51,566 nt of DNA from an uncultured Clostridia bacterium (GCA_947631705.1 CANRMJ010000007.1:1-51566), one strand, 5' to 3'; positions 15,470 to 24,029 are shown, counted from the first letter of the stretch. The notes: generated by a model from the sequence alone, not told the origin. A program made the numbers and translations.

Positions 15470-15590
15470 TCAAATATCATTTATTATAAGTGGTTGGTAC
15501 TATATATAGTGTTTTTATTGTATATTTTTCTTGTTTTTATTTCATTTGAATATTGTTTTTATAATAAATATAGTCAAAACATAGTCAGCG

Positions 15591-15982
15591 TTATATTTGT
15601 GTTTTGATATATTTTTCAATTCGTTTTACAAACTTAACAGCATTATCATACTGCTCTGCAACCTCTTGTTTTGAAATTATATAAAAGTCTGAATAATCGC
15701 TTTGTGTTCTTACTGAAAATGCTTCTTTAGCAATTTTTGCATACTCAATTTCAATCAAACCAGATTTGATATATTCCAAATTGAAATTTGAAAGAACACC
15801 GGAGTGCTTTTTAAATCCTATACTTTTTAATGCAAACAAAGCATTTATTGAATGAAATATAGCATAGTAGGAACGATTTGCACTATCCGCATAAAGTCCA
15901 TCATTAAGGAGTAGCTTTGATGCGAATCCTTTGCCTTTTCTATTCTGTATTTTGCAAGAGCAATTTCGTCGTGATTAGGCAA
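15591..15982 (-). pseudogene. HEPN-domain protein of an MNT/HEPN pair, frameshifted
   Basis: The gene likely starts at TTG 15980-15982, overlapping the MNT stop, with AAGGAG 9 bases upstream. The first frame reads PNHDEIALAKYRIEKAKD. The frame must then shift by one base near 15921-15928 to continue as ASKLLLNDGLYADSANRSYY, then AIFHSINALFALKSIG, to the stop at 15591. Together these give a typical HEPN protein of about 130 residues. The R-S-Y-Y-A-I-F-H segment matches the HEPN helix. HEPN proteins paired with MNT enzymes act as RNase-like toxins in type VII toxin-antitoxin systems. The frameshift would disable it unless it is a sequencing error. Confidence 0.75.
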
Positions 15983-16316
15983 CTAAATCAACTCCTTCTT
16001 TTTCAATATTCTTAAAGAAAGGATAAGTAGCCTTATATCTGTCATAAGTTGCCTTATCTTGAAGCACAAGAGATAAAACTATGTCATACTTCAAATCAAT
16101 ATCGAGCGAGTAATCAGAAAATGTTTTTGTAAATGTTTTGATTTCTTCGTTTGAAATATCTGCAATAATCATTACATCAATATCAGACTCTTCGTCATAA
16201 TCGCCACGAGCATAAGAGCCGTAAAGAATAACCGCATCAAGAGCAGTTCCGAGCTCCGATTTTGCACGATTACAAACATCATCAAGAATAATCTTTAACG
16301 TGTTTTCAGTACACAT
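15975..16316 (-). CDS. MNT-type nucleotidyltransferase (antitoxin-like)
   Basis: 113 residues. The nucleotidyltransferase signature YGSYARGDYDEESDIDV carries the GS and D-x-D metal-binding residues. A later DLKYDIVLSLV would hold the third acidic residue. Minimal nucleotidyltransferases of this size pair with HEPN toxins and neutralise them by AMP transfer. The pair here overlaps by a few bases and matches that layout. GGAGG lies 7 bases before the ATG. The partner HEPN frame is broken, so this gene may now be without a target. It lies in the guaA-repeat-flanked block. Confidence 0.85.
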   Translation of the reverse strand: MCTENTLKIILDDVCNRAKSELGTALDAVILYGSYARGDYDEESDIDVMIIADISNEEIKTFTKTFSDYSLDIDLKYDIVLSLVLQDKATYDRYKATYPFFKNIEKEGVDLVA

Positions 16317-16416
16317 AATCTCACCTCCACTTATTTTCTAATATTATTATAAACAAATGTAATAAAAATTGCAATAATAATAAAAATAAGATGTTTTTCT
16401 CATAAATTTGAAAATT

Positions 16417-16453
16417 AAAAGGGCAAAACAAAATCAATCTGTTTTGCCCTTTT
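16417..16453. terminator. Bidirectional intrinsic terminator
   Basis: 10-bp stem GGGCAAAACA (16421-16430) with TGTTTTGCCC (16440-16449), flanked by AAAA and TTTT, so it can end transcripts from either side. It lies between the MNT promoter region and the zinc-ribbon ORF. The rest of 16454-16604 holds no recognisable gene. Confidence 0.65.
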
Positions 16454-16604
16454 CTCTCTTTTAAGACCCTTTTGGTGCAGGGGATAACACGCTGCTGTTT
16501 ATTAACTCGTTTAGCAGGTTAAGAGATTAGCACTTTTAGTACGGTCTGTGCGGTTGACCGCTTTTAACGACCCAATTTTATCATAGACAAAATCATAGTT
16601 CAAG

Positions 16605-17024
16605 TTATTTTTTTATTAATTCAAATACATCTTTTGCAGCACAATCCGAACAGACAGTTTTCAACCAACCGCCAAGACCGTTTTTCATTTCAACTGTATG
16701 TCCTTCTTTGCCGCAAAATTCACAAATCTGAGAACTTTGCTTTTCAATATCGTCTGTTATTTTATTAATTTCATCATTAATAACATCAGTGTATATTATC
16801 AATTCTCCGTATTTTTCTTTCCCAATAAACTTACTGCTATCGTTTGCCAGATTATTGAGAAACTTGCGATTAGTAGGTGTGTCGGTCAGGTGCCCGCCTT
16901 TTCCTGAGAAAATACGTTTAATCCGGGCATCGTTTTTGAGTAAGGATTGCTTTTCTCCATTCTGCGGTTTAGAACCTTTCGTAGGATTCTTGTTTCGGAT
17001 AAAAAGAGCAGAAATCGTACCCAT
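16605..17024 (-). CDS. Hypothetical protein with toxin-like segment and zinc ribbon
   Basis: 139 residues. The middle (GHLTDTPTNRKFLNNLANDS, then KYGE) resembles the opening of C-terminal toxin-type domains found in polymorphic toxins and phage proteins. There a G-H-x-x-D-T-P-x-N-R pattern precedes a short beta domain. Here that domain is cut short and runs into CEFCGKEGHTVE and TVCSDCAAK, two C-x-x-C knuckles fitting a zinc ribbon. The ATG has no good ribosome site, and a stop lies just upstream in frame. It could be a decayed fusion of two genes or a small DNA- or protein-binding protein. The comparison is from memory and no function is assigned. The following 17025-17281 holds only short inverted repeats (for example AAGGCGCA/TGCGCCTT). 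Confidence 0.45.
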   Translation of the reverse strand: MGTISALFIRNKNPTKGSKPQNGEKQSLLKNDARIKRIFSGKGGHLTDTPTNRKFLNNLANDSSKFIGKEKYGELIIYTDVINDEINKITDDIEKQSSQICEFCGKEGHTVEMKNGLGGWLKTVCSDCAAKDVFELIKK

Positions 17025-17281
17025 TATTGTGAATTGTTTGACATTCTCCGTTTACAATAAATTACGAATCGAGGTAATGTAAATTGATTGTAGTTAGCAC
17101 AAAAAGCGCGAATCTGATTGCGGCAACAACCAAATTCACGCTTATCTCCGAGTATTTCTACTCATTACTTGTTCATAGAAATACCCGGAAACTCTATCTC
17201 AAGGCGCATAACATTAAAGTCTCTGCGCCTTGTTTAAGAGCAAAAGTAGGAATCCCTACAGTTTAAATGTGACTTCAAACT

Positions 17282-18319
17282 CTATTTTTCCTCACGGTCA
17301 TCTGTTTCTTTGTTGATCATAAGCATTTGATTTACTGCATAAACGGCGGTTTCATATCGCTTTAGGTAATCGCCTTCCACGCAGATAAATTTTCTGCCGT
17401 GACTGCAAAGTAATGTCTTGATTTGTTCACTGTATTTTTTTCGATCTGCCGCAATGACAGGGCTGCGATCTCCGTCCTGCACAAACGCTACGTCCGGTTC
17501 TAAGAAAAGTATCAGATCAAATCGGTTCAATACGTCTATAGCGTCCGATAGTGCTTTGTTTTTTTCAATCTGCGGGTCGTTCAGAAAATTCATATAAAAC
17601 TGTGTAACCAATGCGTCGGTGTCCATAAACAACACGCAATTGCTTCGTTCGACGGCCTTTATCTCGTTCAATTTGTGCTGCAACAGAATTTCCGTAAAAT
17701 CCTCCGAAAGCATTAACAGATCAGTGCCGCTGCGTTCGGAAATATCGCGGCCTGCCTCGTCAATATAATTCGTGTTAAAGCGGTGCGCCAGGTTGATCGT
17801 CAACGTGGATTTTCCGGTGCTCTCCCCGCCGATGAGCAACACCTTTTTTACATAGTACGGGCGGACAACATTCGGCAGCCAATCCCAATGTGTGTATGGA
17901 TTTTTGCGGATTTCGGTTGAGCTGATCTCGTTACGGGGAAAGACATGCAGCTGACTTTCGGGATAACAGACGTTCCAAAAGCTGTCTTTCCCGTAATCGC
18001 TGCCACAGAAAACAACGTCAATGGGGCATCCGATTTTTTCATTCACCGTCTGTGCGTCCGCCATCCAGTAATCTTCTGTGTATGCCGCCTTGGTCGGGGC
18101 AGAATCTTCCAGTGTAACGATCGTAACATTCCCGATATGCCGGGTCAGCTGGTATAGCCATCTGTAACGAACACGCCAGTCGATTTCATCCCGACAGTAA
18201 CCGATGCTCAACACAATATAAAGTTGTTCACACAAACTTGCTGCCTGCAAAATACAGTCCACATGTCCTAAATGCAGCGGATTAAACGAACCACCATACA
18301 TTCCTACACGGTATCTCAC
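17282..18319 (-). CDS. nadR: NadR: NMN adenylyltransferase / nicotinamide riboside kinase
   Basis: About 345 residues. The N-terminal adenylyltransferase domain has GGSFNPLHLGHVDCI (ATP-binding G-x-F-x-P-x-H-x-G-H) and NEISSTEIRKNPY. The C-terminal kinase domain has LLIGGESTGKSTLTINL (Walker A) and a DTDALVTQFYMN segment. Kinase then adenylyltransferase would turn imported nicotinamide riboside into NMN and NAD. The HTH repressor domain of enterobacterial NadR is absent. I place the start at GTG 18317-18319, because it overlaps the pnuC stop (GTGA) and has GGGAGG 10 bases upstream. The longer open frame to 18385 has no ribosome site. It is co-transcribed with pnuC in the guaA-flanked block. 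Confidence 0.92.
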   Translation of the reverse strand: MRYRVGMYGGSFNPLHLGHVDCILQAASLCEQLYIVLSIGYCRDEIDWRVRYRWLYQLTRHIGNVTIVTLEDSAPTKAAYTEDYWMADAQTVNEKIGCPIDVVFCGSDYGKDSFWNVCYPESQLHVFPRNEISSTEIRKNPYTHWDWLPNVVRPYYVKKVLLIGGESTGKSTLTINLAHRFNTNYIDEAGRDISERSGTDLLMLSEDFTEILLQHKLNEIKAVERSNCVLFMDTDALVTQFYMNFLNDPQIEKNKALSDAIDVLNRFDLILFLEPDVAFVQDGDRSPVIAADRKKYSEQIKTLLCSHGRKFICVEGDYLKRYETAVYAVNQMLMINKETDDREEK

Positions 18320-19008
18320 TTTACATTTGCCTCCCGGTTCCAACGTATAAACATGAAGATCGCGTTCAGTAAATAAATGCTCCACATGGCAAGGGTGGCG
18401 ACCGTTTCACCGCCCTGCGCAAAATTTACCGCCCACATAATCACCGTAACGACGTCCACCACAATCCAGAGGATCCATTGTTCAGCCAAGCGTTTGACGG
18501 AAAGAATCTGTGCCACAACGGAAACAACCGTACTCATACTGTCAATATAAGGGAGACTGCCTCCCAGCGACTTCAGCACAAGACCGTAAAGGAAAATGGC
18601 TATCGCCGTAATTCCGTAAACCAAAACACTTTTTTGAAGGGGCAGTCTTGTTTTCGTCACTTCTCCGGTTTCTGCATTCATGTGTTTTTTCCAAGCAAAC
18701 CACCCGACGAAACCCATAGGAAGATAGTAAAGCAGATTCAGCATTACCTCCCCGTAATATTTTGCCTCAAATGCGATCCAAGCATAAAACACCGTGTTGA
18801 CAAGTCCGATAATAAAGGACGAGCGCTTCCCCTTCCCGGTTAAAATCACGCACCAAACCCCGGTGAGCGCCGCGACAAGGCTGACAAAATTATCCTTCCA
18901 GTAAATGGAGAGCCCAAGGATCACTGCGGTAGCGACGCCGAGCCAAACCACGTCAAGCGCTTTCCAACCGATCAGTTCATCTTTCAAATATTTTTTCAGT
19001 TTACTCAT
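18316..19008 (-). CDS. pnuC: PnuC-type nicotinamide riboside transporter
   Basis: About 230 residues with seven or so hydrophobic segments, as in PnuC/SWEET-fold transporters that take up nicotinamide riboside by facilitated diffusion. Family-like stretches are YWKDNFVSLVAALTGVWCV, NTVFYAWIAFEAKYYGEV and EQWILWIVVDVVTVIMW. The W-x-x-W-x-x-x-D pattern near the C-terminus is typical. ATG 19008 is favoured by GGAG 7 bases upstream; the open frame reaches 19041 without a site. It overlaps nadR by four bases. Import by PnuC plus trapping by NadR phosphorylation forms a complete salvage path. Confidence 0.9.
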   Translation of the reverse strand: MSKLKKYLKDELIGWKALDVVWLGVATAVILGLSIYWKDNFVSLVAALTGVWCVILTGKGKRSSFIIGLVNTVFYAWIAFEAKYYGEVMLNLLYYLPMGFVGWFAWKKHMNAETGEVTKTRLPLQKSVLVYGITAIAIFLYGLVLKSLGGSLPYIDSMSTVVSVVAQILSVKRLAEQWILWIVVDVVTVIMWAVNFAQGGETVATLAMWSIYLLNAIFMFIRWNREANVK

Positions 19009-19066
19009 GTTTTTTCTCCGTATCCGATTTTTTGTTGCCATATTGTTGCCACGGAGGGCATCAAAG

Positions 19067-19126
19067 CGGCAAAAAGCCTTATTTTACGGGCTTTTATGTG
19101 GGCGTGAAATCATTCCCACTCCACGG
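19067..19126 (-). terminator. guaA terminator and 3'-end attachment-like site
   Basis: On the minus strand, AAAGCC and GGCTTT arms around CGTAAAATAA, followed by a short T run, form the guaA terminator about 15 bases after the stop. The whole segment, including the 17-base core 19108-19124, recurs in degenerate form at 8661-8718. The core alone recurs exactly at 15453-15469. Confidence 0.6.
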
Positions 19127-20636
19127 TGCCGGGGGGTTTGGAGGTTATATCGTAAACAACACGATTGACGTGTTCAACCTCATTCGTTATACGGTTAGAA
19201 ACCTTTGCGAGGATATCATAAGGTATCTTAGCCCAGTCGGCTGTCATAAAGTCGTCTGTTGTTACGGCTCTTATTGCAATCAAGTGATCGTAAGTCCTGT
19301 GGTCGCCCATAACGCCGACTGTCATAACATTCGGAAGAACGCAGAAGAACTGCGCAAGATTTTTCTCATAGCCGTTTTTCGCCATTTCATCGCGCAGCAC
19401 CCAGTCCGCTTCCTGAAGAATTTTGATTTTTTCCGCGGTGAGCTCGCCGATTACCCTAACGCCGAGCCCGGGACCGGGAAACGGCTGACGCCAGACAAGC
19501 TCTTTCGGTATTCCGAGTTTTTCGCCGACCTTGCGCACCTCATCCTTAAACAAATCGGCAAGCGGCTCGATTACGCCCGCAAATTGAACGTCTTTTGGTA
19601 TATTTACTCTGTTGTGATGCGTTTTTATAACGTCGGCATCGCCTTTGCCGCTCTCTATGCAATCGGGGTAAATCGTGCCCTGCGCGAAAAAGCCCTTATT
19701 CTCTTGATTTCTGATTTCATTCCAGAAAACGTTGAAAAACTCCGTGCCGATTATTTTGCGCTTTTGCTCGGGTTCGGAAATTCCTTTCAGCTTTTTGAGA
19801 AATTGCTCACCGCAGTTCAGGCGAACAAAATTCATATCAAAAAGAGATGTGAAGGTTTTCTCAACAAAATCGCCCTCGTCTTTTCTCATAAGCCCCTGGT
19901 CAACAAAAACGCAGGTGAGCTGTTTGCCCACGGCGCGCGAAAGAAGCCCCGCGGCAACAGAAGAATCAACGCCGCCCGAAAGACCGAGTATAACGTTTTT
20001 GTCGCCTATCTGTGCGCGTAGTTTCTCAACAGTGCTGTCAATAAAGTTATCCATCACCCAGTCGCCGCTGCAATGGCAGATTTCATAGAGAAAATTATGT
20101 AAGATTTTATTTCCGTATTCGCTGTGAGTTACCTCGGGATGAAACTGAACGGCATAAATATTCTTTTTCGTGTTCTGCATTGCGGCGCAGGGACATTCGT
20201 CCGTAAAGCCTATGATTTCAAAGCCTTCGGGAGGACGGGCGATCATATCGGTGTGGCTCATCCACACAACGCTTTTTTCGGGAATATCTTTAAAAAGCGG
20301 GGATTTTTTGGCGGAAAATTCAATTTTTCCGTATTCTGATTTAGACGCGGTGACAACTTCTCCTTTGCCCATCCACGCAATAAGCTGGCAACCATAGCAT
20401 ATGCCGAGAATCGGCACGCCGAGATCAAGAATATCTTTTGTGTAATGAGGAGAACTCATATCAAAAACGGAATTCGGACCGCCTGTAAAAATAATCCCCT
20501 TGTAATTGTTTTGCTTTATTTTGCCAAGTGGCGTGGTGTAGGGCAGAATCTCCGCATAAACATTATGGTCGCGCACGCGGCGCGCAATGAGCTGATTATA
20601 CTGACCTCCGAAGTCAAGAACAAGAATTTTTTCCAT
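19110..20636 (-). CDS. guaA: GMP synthase (glutamine-hydrolysing)
   Basis: 508 residues, full length. It converts XMP, ATP and glutamine to GMP. The N-terminal class I glutamine amidotransferase has ILVLDFGGQYNQLIARRVR, the catalytic Cys in GICYGCQLIAW, and His-Glu in AVQFHPEVTHSEYG. The ATP-pyrophosphatase domain has VILGLSGGVDSSVAAGL (P-loop SGGVDSS). The C-terminal dimerisation domain ends with KPPGTVEWE. It has its own promoter and no purine riboswitch that I can see. Its 3' end is a recognised integration hotspot in bacteria. Here the end is duplicated downstream, so islands have accumulated beside it while guaA stays intact. Confidence 0.97.
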   Translation of the reverse strand: MEKILVLDFGGQYNQLIARRVRDHNVYAEILPYTTPLGKIKQNNYKGIIFTGGPNSVFDMSSPHYTKDILDLGVPILGICYGCQLIAWMGKGEVVTASKSEYGKIEFSAKKSPLFKDIPEKSVVWMSHTDMIARPPEGFEIIGFTDECPCAAMQNTKKNIYAVQFHPEVTHSEYGNKILHNFLYEICHCSGDWVMDNFIDSTVEKLRAQIGDKNVILGLSGGVDSSVAAGLLSRAVGKQLTCVFVDQGLMRKDEGDFVEKTFTSLFDMNFVRLNCGEQFLKKLKGISEPEQKRKIIGTEFFNVFWNEIRNQENKGFFAQGTIYPDCIESGKGDADVIKTHHNRVNIPKDVQFAGVIEPLADLFKDEVRKVGEKLGIPKELVWRQPFPGPGLGVRVIGELTAEKIKILQEADWVLRDEMAKNGYEKNLAQFFCVLPNVMTVGVMGDHRTYDHLIAIRAVTTDDFMTADWAKIPYDILAKVSNRITNEVEHVNRVVYDITSKPPGTVEWE

Positions 20637-20686
20637 AAAAATGTTCTCCCGATAAAAGATTATATAAATTGTTTTTAATTTTAAAT

Positions 20687-20715
20687 ATTATATAAAATTT
20701 TTGCCGCTTTTTCAA
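20687..20715 (-). promoter_or_regulatory. guaA promoter
   Basis: Minus strand: -35 TTGAAA (20710-20715), 17-base spacer, -10 consensus TATAAT (20687-20692), about 50 bases before the guaA ATG. Confidence 0.7.
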
Positions 20716-20847
20716 GGTTGAGGCAAGCGATTCTTCTTAATTATTCCGAATTTTAATTAAATGTTTAACGGTAAAGCACCTGTTGCGTAAAAATTAATAA
20801 AAAAAATATAAAATTGAAAAAAAAATAGTGCAATATCAACAATGATG

Positions 20848-20856
20848 TGATATTAT
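20848..20856 (+). promoter_or_regulatory. Probable extended -10 promoter of the MFS-LRR operon
   Basis: TGATATTAT fits the extended -10 form (TG-n-TATTAT), 31 bases before the MFS ATG. The -35 region (GTGCAA about 17 bases upstream) is weak. A second TATAAT lies at 20864-20869 without a good -35. Confidence 0.4.
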
Positions 20857-20887
20857 GTAAACGTATAATTAAAAAGGGGAAAATCTT

Positions 20888-22696
20888 ATGCCGAAAAATG
20901 AAAATTCAAAGGTAAAGCAATTATTTACCGAAATAAAAACGCACTGGAAAACACCGGCGCCGGGCAAGTATGTTCCGTATAGAGAATATGGAGATATACT
21001 TGTCGGCGGCGGAAGTAATTACGTTGCTTCAAAAACGCTGGACTATCTGTCCTTTGCAGCAAGCTGCTATCTTATAATGTATCATTATAAGCTGCCGTAT
21101 CTTACGTTTTCCATAATCAACCTCATTAATATGCCGCTCAATTATATATGGACAATGATGGGCTGGGTTATAAACGACAACCTTGGTTTGCTTCCGAAGA
21201 AAACAGAGCGAAAATTCAACGCGGTTTATTTAGCGCTTATTGCGATTGGTTTGTCTATGATAATAGGCGATTATTCGCAGCTGTTTGATCAAACGGGCAA
21301 ATTTGTTACATATCTAAACGGCTTAGAGGGAATAAGCGCCGCCTCGGCGTTTAAAATCCTGGGAACACACATTCTGTGGAACGGCTGGGCAGGCGCAAGA
21401 AATATTTTCTGGCGCAAAAAGCTTGTTCCCAAATTCGGAAGATATAAATATTCGCTTTACTGCGATTATATCCCCAAAGTGGTAATGGTGTTCCTTCTTG
21501 GCTGGCTGCCATATTACACAACGATTACAGACGTTACAACAAGAGTTTGGGTTTGCAATCTTCTGTTTGCAATATTCAACCTGTTCGGCGGGTTCGCCAC
21601 AAACGTAAACCAGCTTGAAACCTGCGCTCAGAACTGCAGCCCGAATGTTCGCGAAAGAATTTTTGTCAGAACATGGCCGATAAAGCTTTCTCATTTTGCG
21701 CAGTCGATATTGGCAATACTTCTTCCCGTGTTTATCGGTATGACAAAAGACGAATGGGCGGATATTGCCGTATTCAAATACATAATTCCTATCACATTCC
21801 TTATATCCTCCACGCTTACGATGATTTTCGCGGGCAGAATTAAAGAGAGAATCCCGCAGCCGCCGCTTGAAAAGAAAGTAAGGATAAGCTTTTGGGACGG
21901 TATGTTCGGTGTAATGAGAAACAAGTATAAGTGGATTCAAACAATTGTAGGTCTTCTTGATTCGCTCGGAAACGGTATGCTTGCGTTCACAACCGTTCTC
22001 TATCTTTACACATTCCGTCTCAGCGGTTTGGCATACAGCCTTATTGTTGCCGTGATTTCCTTTGCCGGAACACCGCCTGATTTCTTTACGCCTTACTTCA
22101 TCAAGAGGTTTTCATACAAGCAGATAATGATTTTCTTCCAGCTTTCAAGGGCAGTATGCTATGGAGTTGTTGTTTTGGCTTATCTGTTCTGCGGCGAAAA
22201 TCTTGTTTTGTGCGGCACCATATGTATCGTTATGCTGTTCATTACCGAGATGTTCCAAACGGTTCCGAAATCGGTCAGCCACGATATGGATGTTCGTATA
22301 AACGACTATCAGATGTATCTGTCGGGCGAAAGACTTGAGAGCTTTTCCGGTGTGTTCGGATGGTTTACAGGTCCCATAACAACGTTTGTCGGTCTTATAA
22401 TTCCGATTCTTCTTTTGAGATACGGTTTCAACAGCAACTGGGATGTTCTTTTCATTGACGAATCAAGAATCAAGATTATAGTTATTCCTATTCTTTTTGA
22501 TATTGCCGGCTATATTCTTATGACGATTCCTTATTTCTTCTGGGATTATGATGATGAAAAGCAAAACAAGGTTATGCAGGTTTTGCGCCGCCGTGAGGAA
22601 GTAACAAGAAAACAATACAATAAAGAAAACGCGGTTGAAGAGGAAACGGCGGAAATTGCCGATGCGGAGAAAGAAACGGCGGAGGTGATATCATGA
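20888..22696 (+). CDS. MFS/GPH-like sugar transporter
   Basis: 602 residues with 12 or so predicted TM segments, longer than the usual 450-residue GPH carriers. It begins with a roughly 35-residue cytoplasmic lead, then DILVGGGSNYVASKTLDYLS. Family-like parts include NMPLNYIWTMMGWVINDN in the first half and WDGMFGVMRNKYKWIQ opening the second half. A 30-residue Glu-rich tail (EEETAEIADAEKE) ends the protein. AAGGGG lies 8 bases before the ATG. The stop overlaps the start of the LRR gene by four bases (ATGA), which implies coupled synthesis and probably a physical partnership. The substrate is unknown; a glycan-derived oligosaccharide is a guess from context. Confidence 0.75.
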   Translation: MPKNENSKVKQLFTEIKTHWKTPAPGKYVPYREYGDILVGGGSNYVASKTLDYLSFAASCYLIMYHYKLPYLTFSIINLINMPLNYIWTMMGWVINDNLGLLPKKTERKFNAVYLALIAIGLSMIIGDYSQLFDQTGKFVTYLNGLEGISAASAFKILGTHILWNGWAGARNIFWRKKLVPKFGRYKYSLYCDYIPKVVMVFLLGWLPYYTTITDVTTRVWVCNLLFAIFNLFGGFATNVNQLETCAQNCSPNVRERIFVRTWPIKLSHFAQSILAILLPVFIGMTKDEWADIAVFKYIIPITFLISSTLTMIFAGRIKERIPQPPLEKKVRISFWDGMFGVMRNKYKWIQTIVGLLDSLGNGMLAFTTVLYLYTFRLSGLAYSLIVAVISFAGTPPDFFTPYFIKRFSYKQIMIFFQLSRAVCYGVVVLAYLFCGENLVLCGTICIVMLFITEMFQTVPKSVSHDMDVRINDYQMYLSGERLESFSGVFGWFTGPITTFVGLIIPILLLRYGFNSNWDVLFIDESRIKIIVIPILFDIAGYILMTIPYFFWDYDDEKQNKVMQVLRRREEVTRKQYNKENAVEEETAEIADAEKETAEVIS

Positions 22697-23946
22697 AATC
22701 GGCTAAGAAAAAAGACAAGGCTAATAAGCAAAACGATGATTTTCTTGCGAAAGAGGCAAAAGAGGATCTTGCCAATGCCGAAGCGTATACCATTGATATC
22801 CCCGAAGACGAGATATGGACTTATCGCATAGAGGGTCTTCAAGAGCCCCGTATTCATAAACCGATTGAAAATGTTAAAATGAAAAAAGCGGTTGTTATTC
22901 TTGTGCTTTTGATTGCAATCGGAATTGCGATTTATATGTCTTTCCGTGCCGTTCACAACGATACGTTCAAGTATGAAGATTTGGGCGACGGAACATATGA
23001 GCTTGTAAGATTTTCAAACCCCGGAGACGTTAAAGAAATCACGATAGACTATGTTGTTGATCCCGAAACGGGAGAAAAAGATATGACAAAGCCGATTTCG
23101 GTTATAAACGAATACGCGTTTAACTGCGACGAGGTGCTGAATGAAATTTCCTTCGGCAAAGACGTAAAAGAAATCAACGGCAAGTCTATATATAGCTGTT
23201 GGTGGGTTCAAAATGTTTTGATTGACGATGAAAATCCGTATTATTGCGATCTTGACGGCGTAATTTACTCAAAGGATTTAACAGAGGTTGTTTTCTATCC
23301 AAACGACCATGATAAGTATTTAAGAGCGAAATACGGTTACGACAATCTTATTGATGACGAGGGCAACCCGATGGAGGAGCTTTGGGGAACTACCGAAAGA
23401 TATGACGAGGCGTTCCTTGAAAAATATAACAGGGATATAAGAACGTATGTTATTCCCTCAACAGTAACAAAAATAGGTCAGCTTGCTTTCGCGTACTCAA
23501 ATATTACCGATCTGTATATTCCAGAGGGCGTTAAAACAATGGAATCAATGGCCGTATTCAAAAACACGGTTCTTCTGAATATTTACAGTTACACAACAGA
23601 CAGTGTGATAACAGATGTAACATATAATTCGATCGCTTCCATGGCTAACGTATACAATTCTCTTCCTGAGGGTCTTGAATATATAGGTTCCGACTGTTTC
23701 TATTATTGCAGAGGGCTGAGTTATATGTATATTCCTTCGTCGGTTACATATATCGGTCACCATGCGTTTTGGGACGCCTGCTATAAAGAGGACGACCAAG
23801 TTTTAGGTGTTGCTCAAATTGACGCCGGCGCAGACGAGGAAACATTCAACAATCAGGTGGAAACGGGAGATCAGTGGCGTCCGCAATATGACTATATGCT
23901 GTTTAAAAAGTCGGTTGATGTAAATTATTCAGCCGAAAGGGCATAA
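22693..23946 (+). CDS. Membrane-anchored BspA-type leucine-rich repeat protein
   Basis: 417 residues. An N-terminal cytoplasmic stretch of about 57 residues, rich in Lys and Glu, is followed by one TM segment (about 59-80, KKAVVILVLLIAIGIAIYM). The outer part then has LRR_5 (BspA-like) repeats. Repeat units are seen at VINEYAFNCDEVLNEISFGK, TKIGQLAFAYSNITDLYIPE and EYIGSDCFYYCRGLSYMYIP, each with the I-x-x-x-A-F/C-F and L-x-x-x-x-I-P pattern. BspA-type repeats bind proteins or glycans at cell surfaces. Coupling to the upstream MFS gene suggests a surface recognition subunit of the transporter. A strong terminator follows, so this two-gene operon is self-contained. Confidence 0.8.
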   Translation: MKSAKKKDKANKQNDDFLAKEAKEDLANAEAYTIDIPEDEIWTYRIEGLQEPRIHKPIENVKMKKAVVILVLLIAIGIAIYMSFRAVHNDTFKYEDLGDGTYELVRFSNPGDVKEITIDYVVDPETGEKDMTKPISVINEYAFNCDEVLNEISFGKDVKEINGKSIYSCWWVQNVLIDDENPYYCDLDGVIYSKDLTEVVFYPNDHDKYLRAKYGYDNLIDDEGNPMEELWGTTERYDEAFLEKYNRDIRTYVIPSTVTKIGQLAFAYSNITDLYIPEGVKTMESMAVFKNTVLLNIYSYTTDSVITDVTYNSIASMANVYNSLPEGLEYIGSDCFYYCRGLSYMYIPSSVTYIGHHAFWDACYKEDDQVLGVAQIDAGADEETFNNQVETGDQWRPQYDYMLFKKSVDVNYSAERA

Positions 23947-23982
23947 AGCGTAAATTAAAGACGCCGAAAAAACGGCAGAAAT

Positions 23983-24029
23983 AAAAGACTGCAAGGGCTT
24001 TTTAAAGAAACAGCCTTGCAGTCTTTTTT
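23983..24029 (+). terminator. Terminator of the MFS-LRR operon
   Basis: 14-bp perfect stem AAAAGACTGCAAGG (23983-23996) with CCTTGCAGTCTTTT (24014-24027), T-run 24024-24029. It lies 37 bases after the LRR gene stop. Confidence 0.85.

Noticed and set aside
15291..15473. 60-codon minus-strand frame over the attachment-like core
   Set aside because: Runs through the 14-bp inverted repeat and the guaA-like core, and has no family-like features. It is non-coding.
17084..17266. Plus-strand 60-codon frame upstream of the NAD-salvage genes
   Set aside because: No ribosome site, overlaps inverted repeats, and the composition is not protein-like.
19032..20021. Long plus-strand open frame (329 codons) antisense to guaA
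   Set aside because: It lies wholly on the opposite strand of the well-supported guaA gene, has no ribosome site and no recognisable domain. It is a shadow frame.
20637..20720. Purine riboswitch before guaA
   Set aside because: The leader is about 45 bases and AT-rich, and lacks the three-way junction and loop motifs of the purine aptamer.
21323..21940. 205-codon minus-strand frame inside the MFS gene
   Set aside because: Antisense shadow of a clear 12-TM transporter. Composition is unusual (Cys-, His- and Tyr-rich) and no start site is seen.
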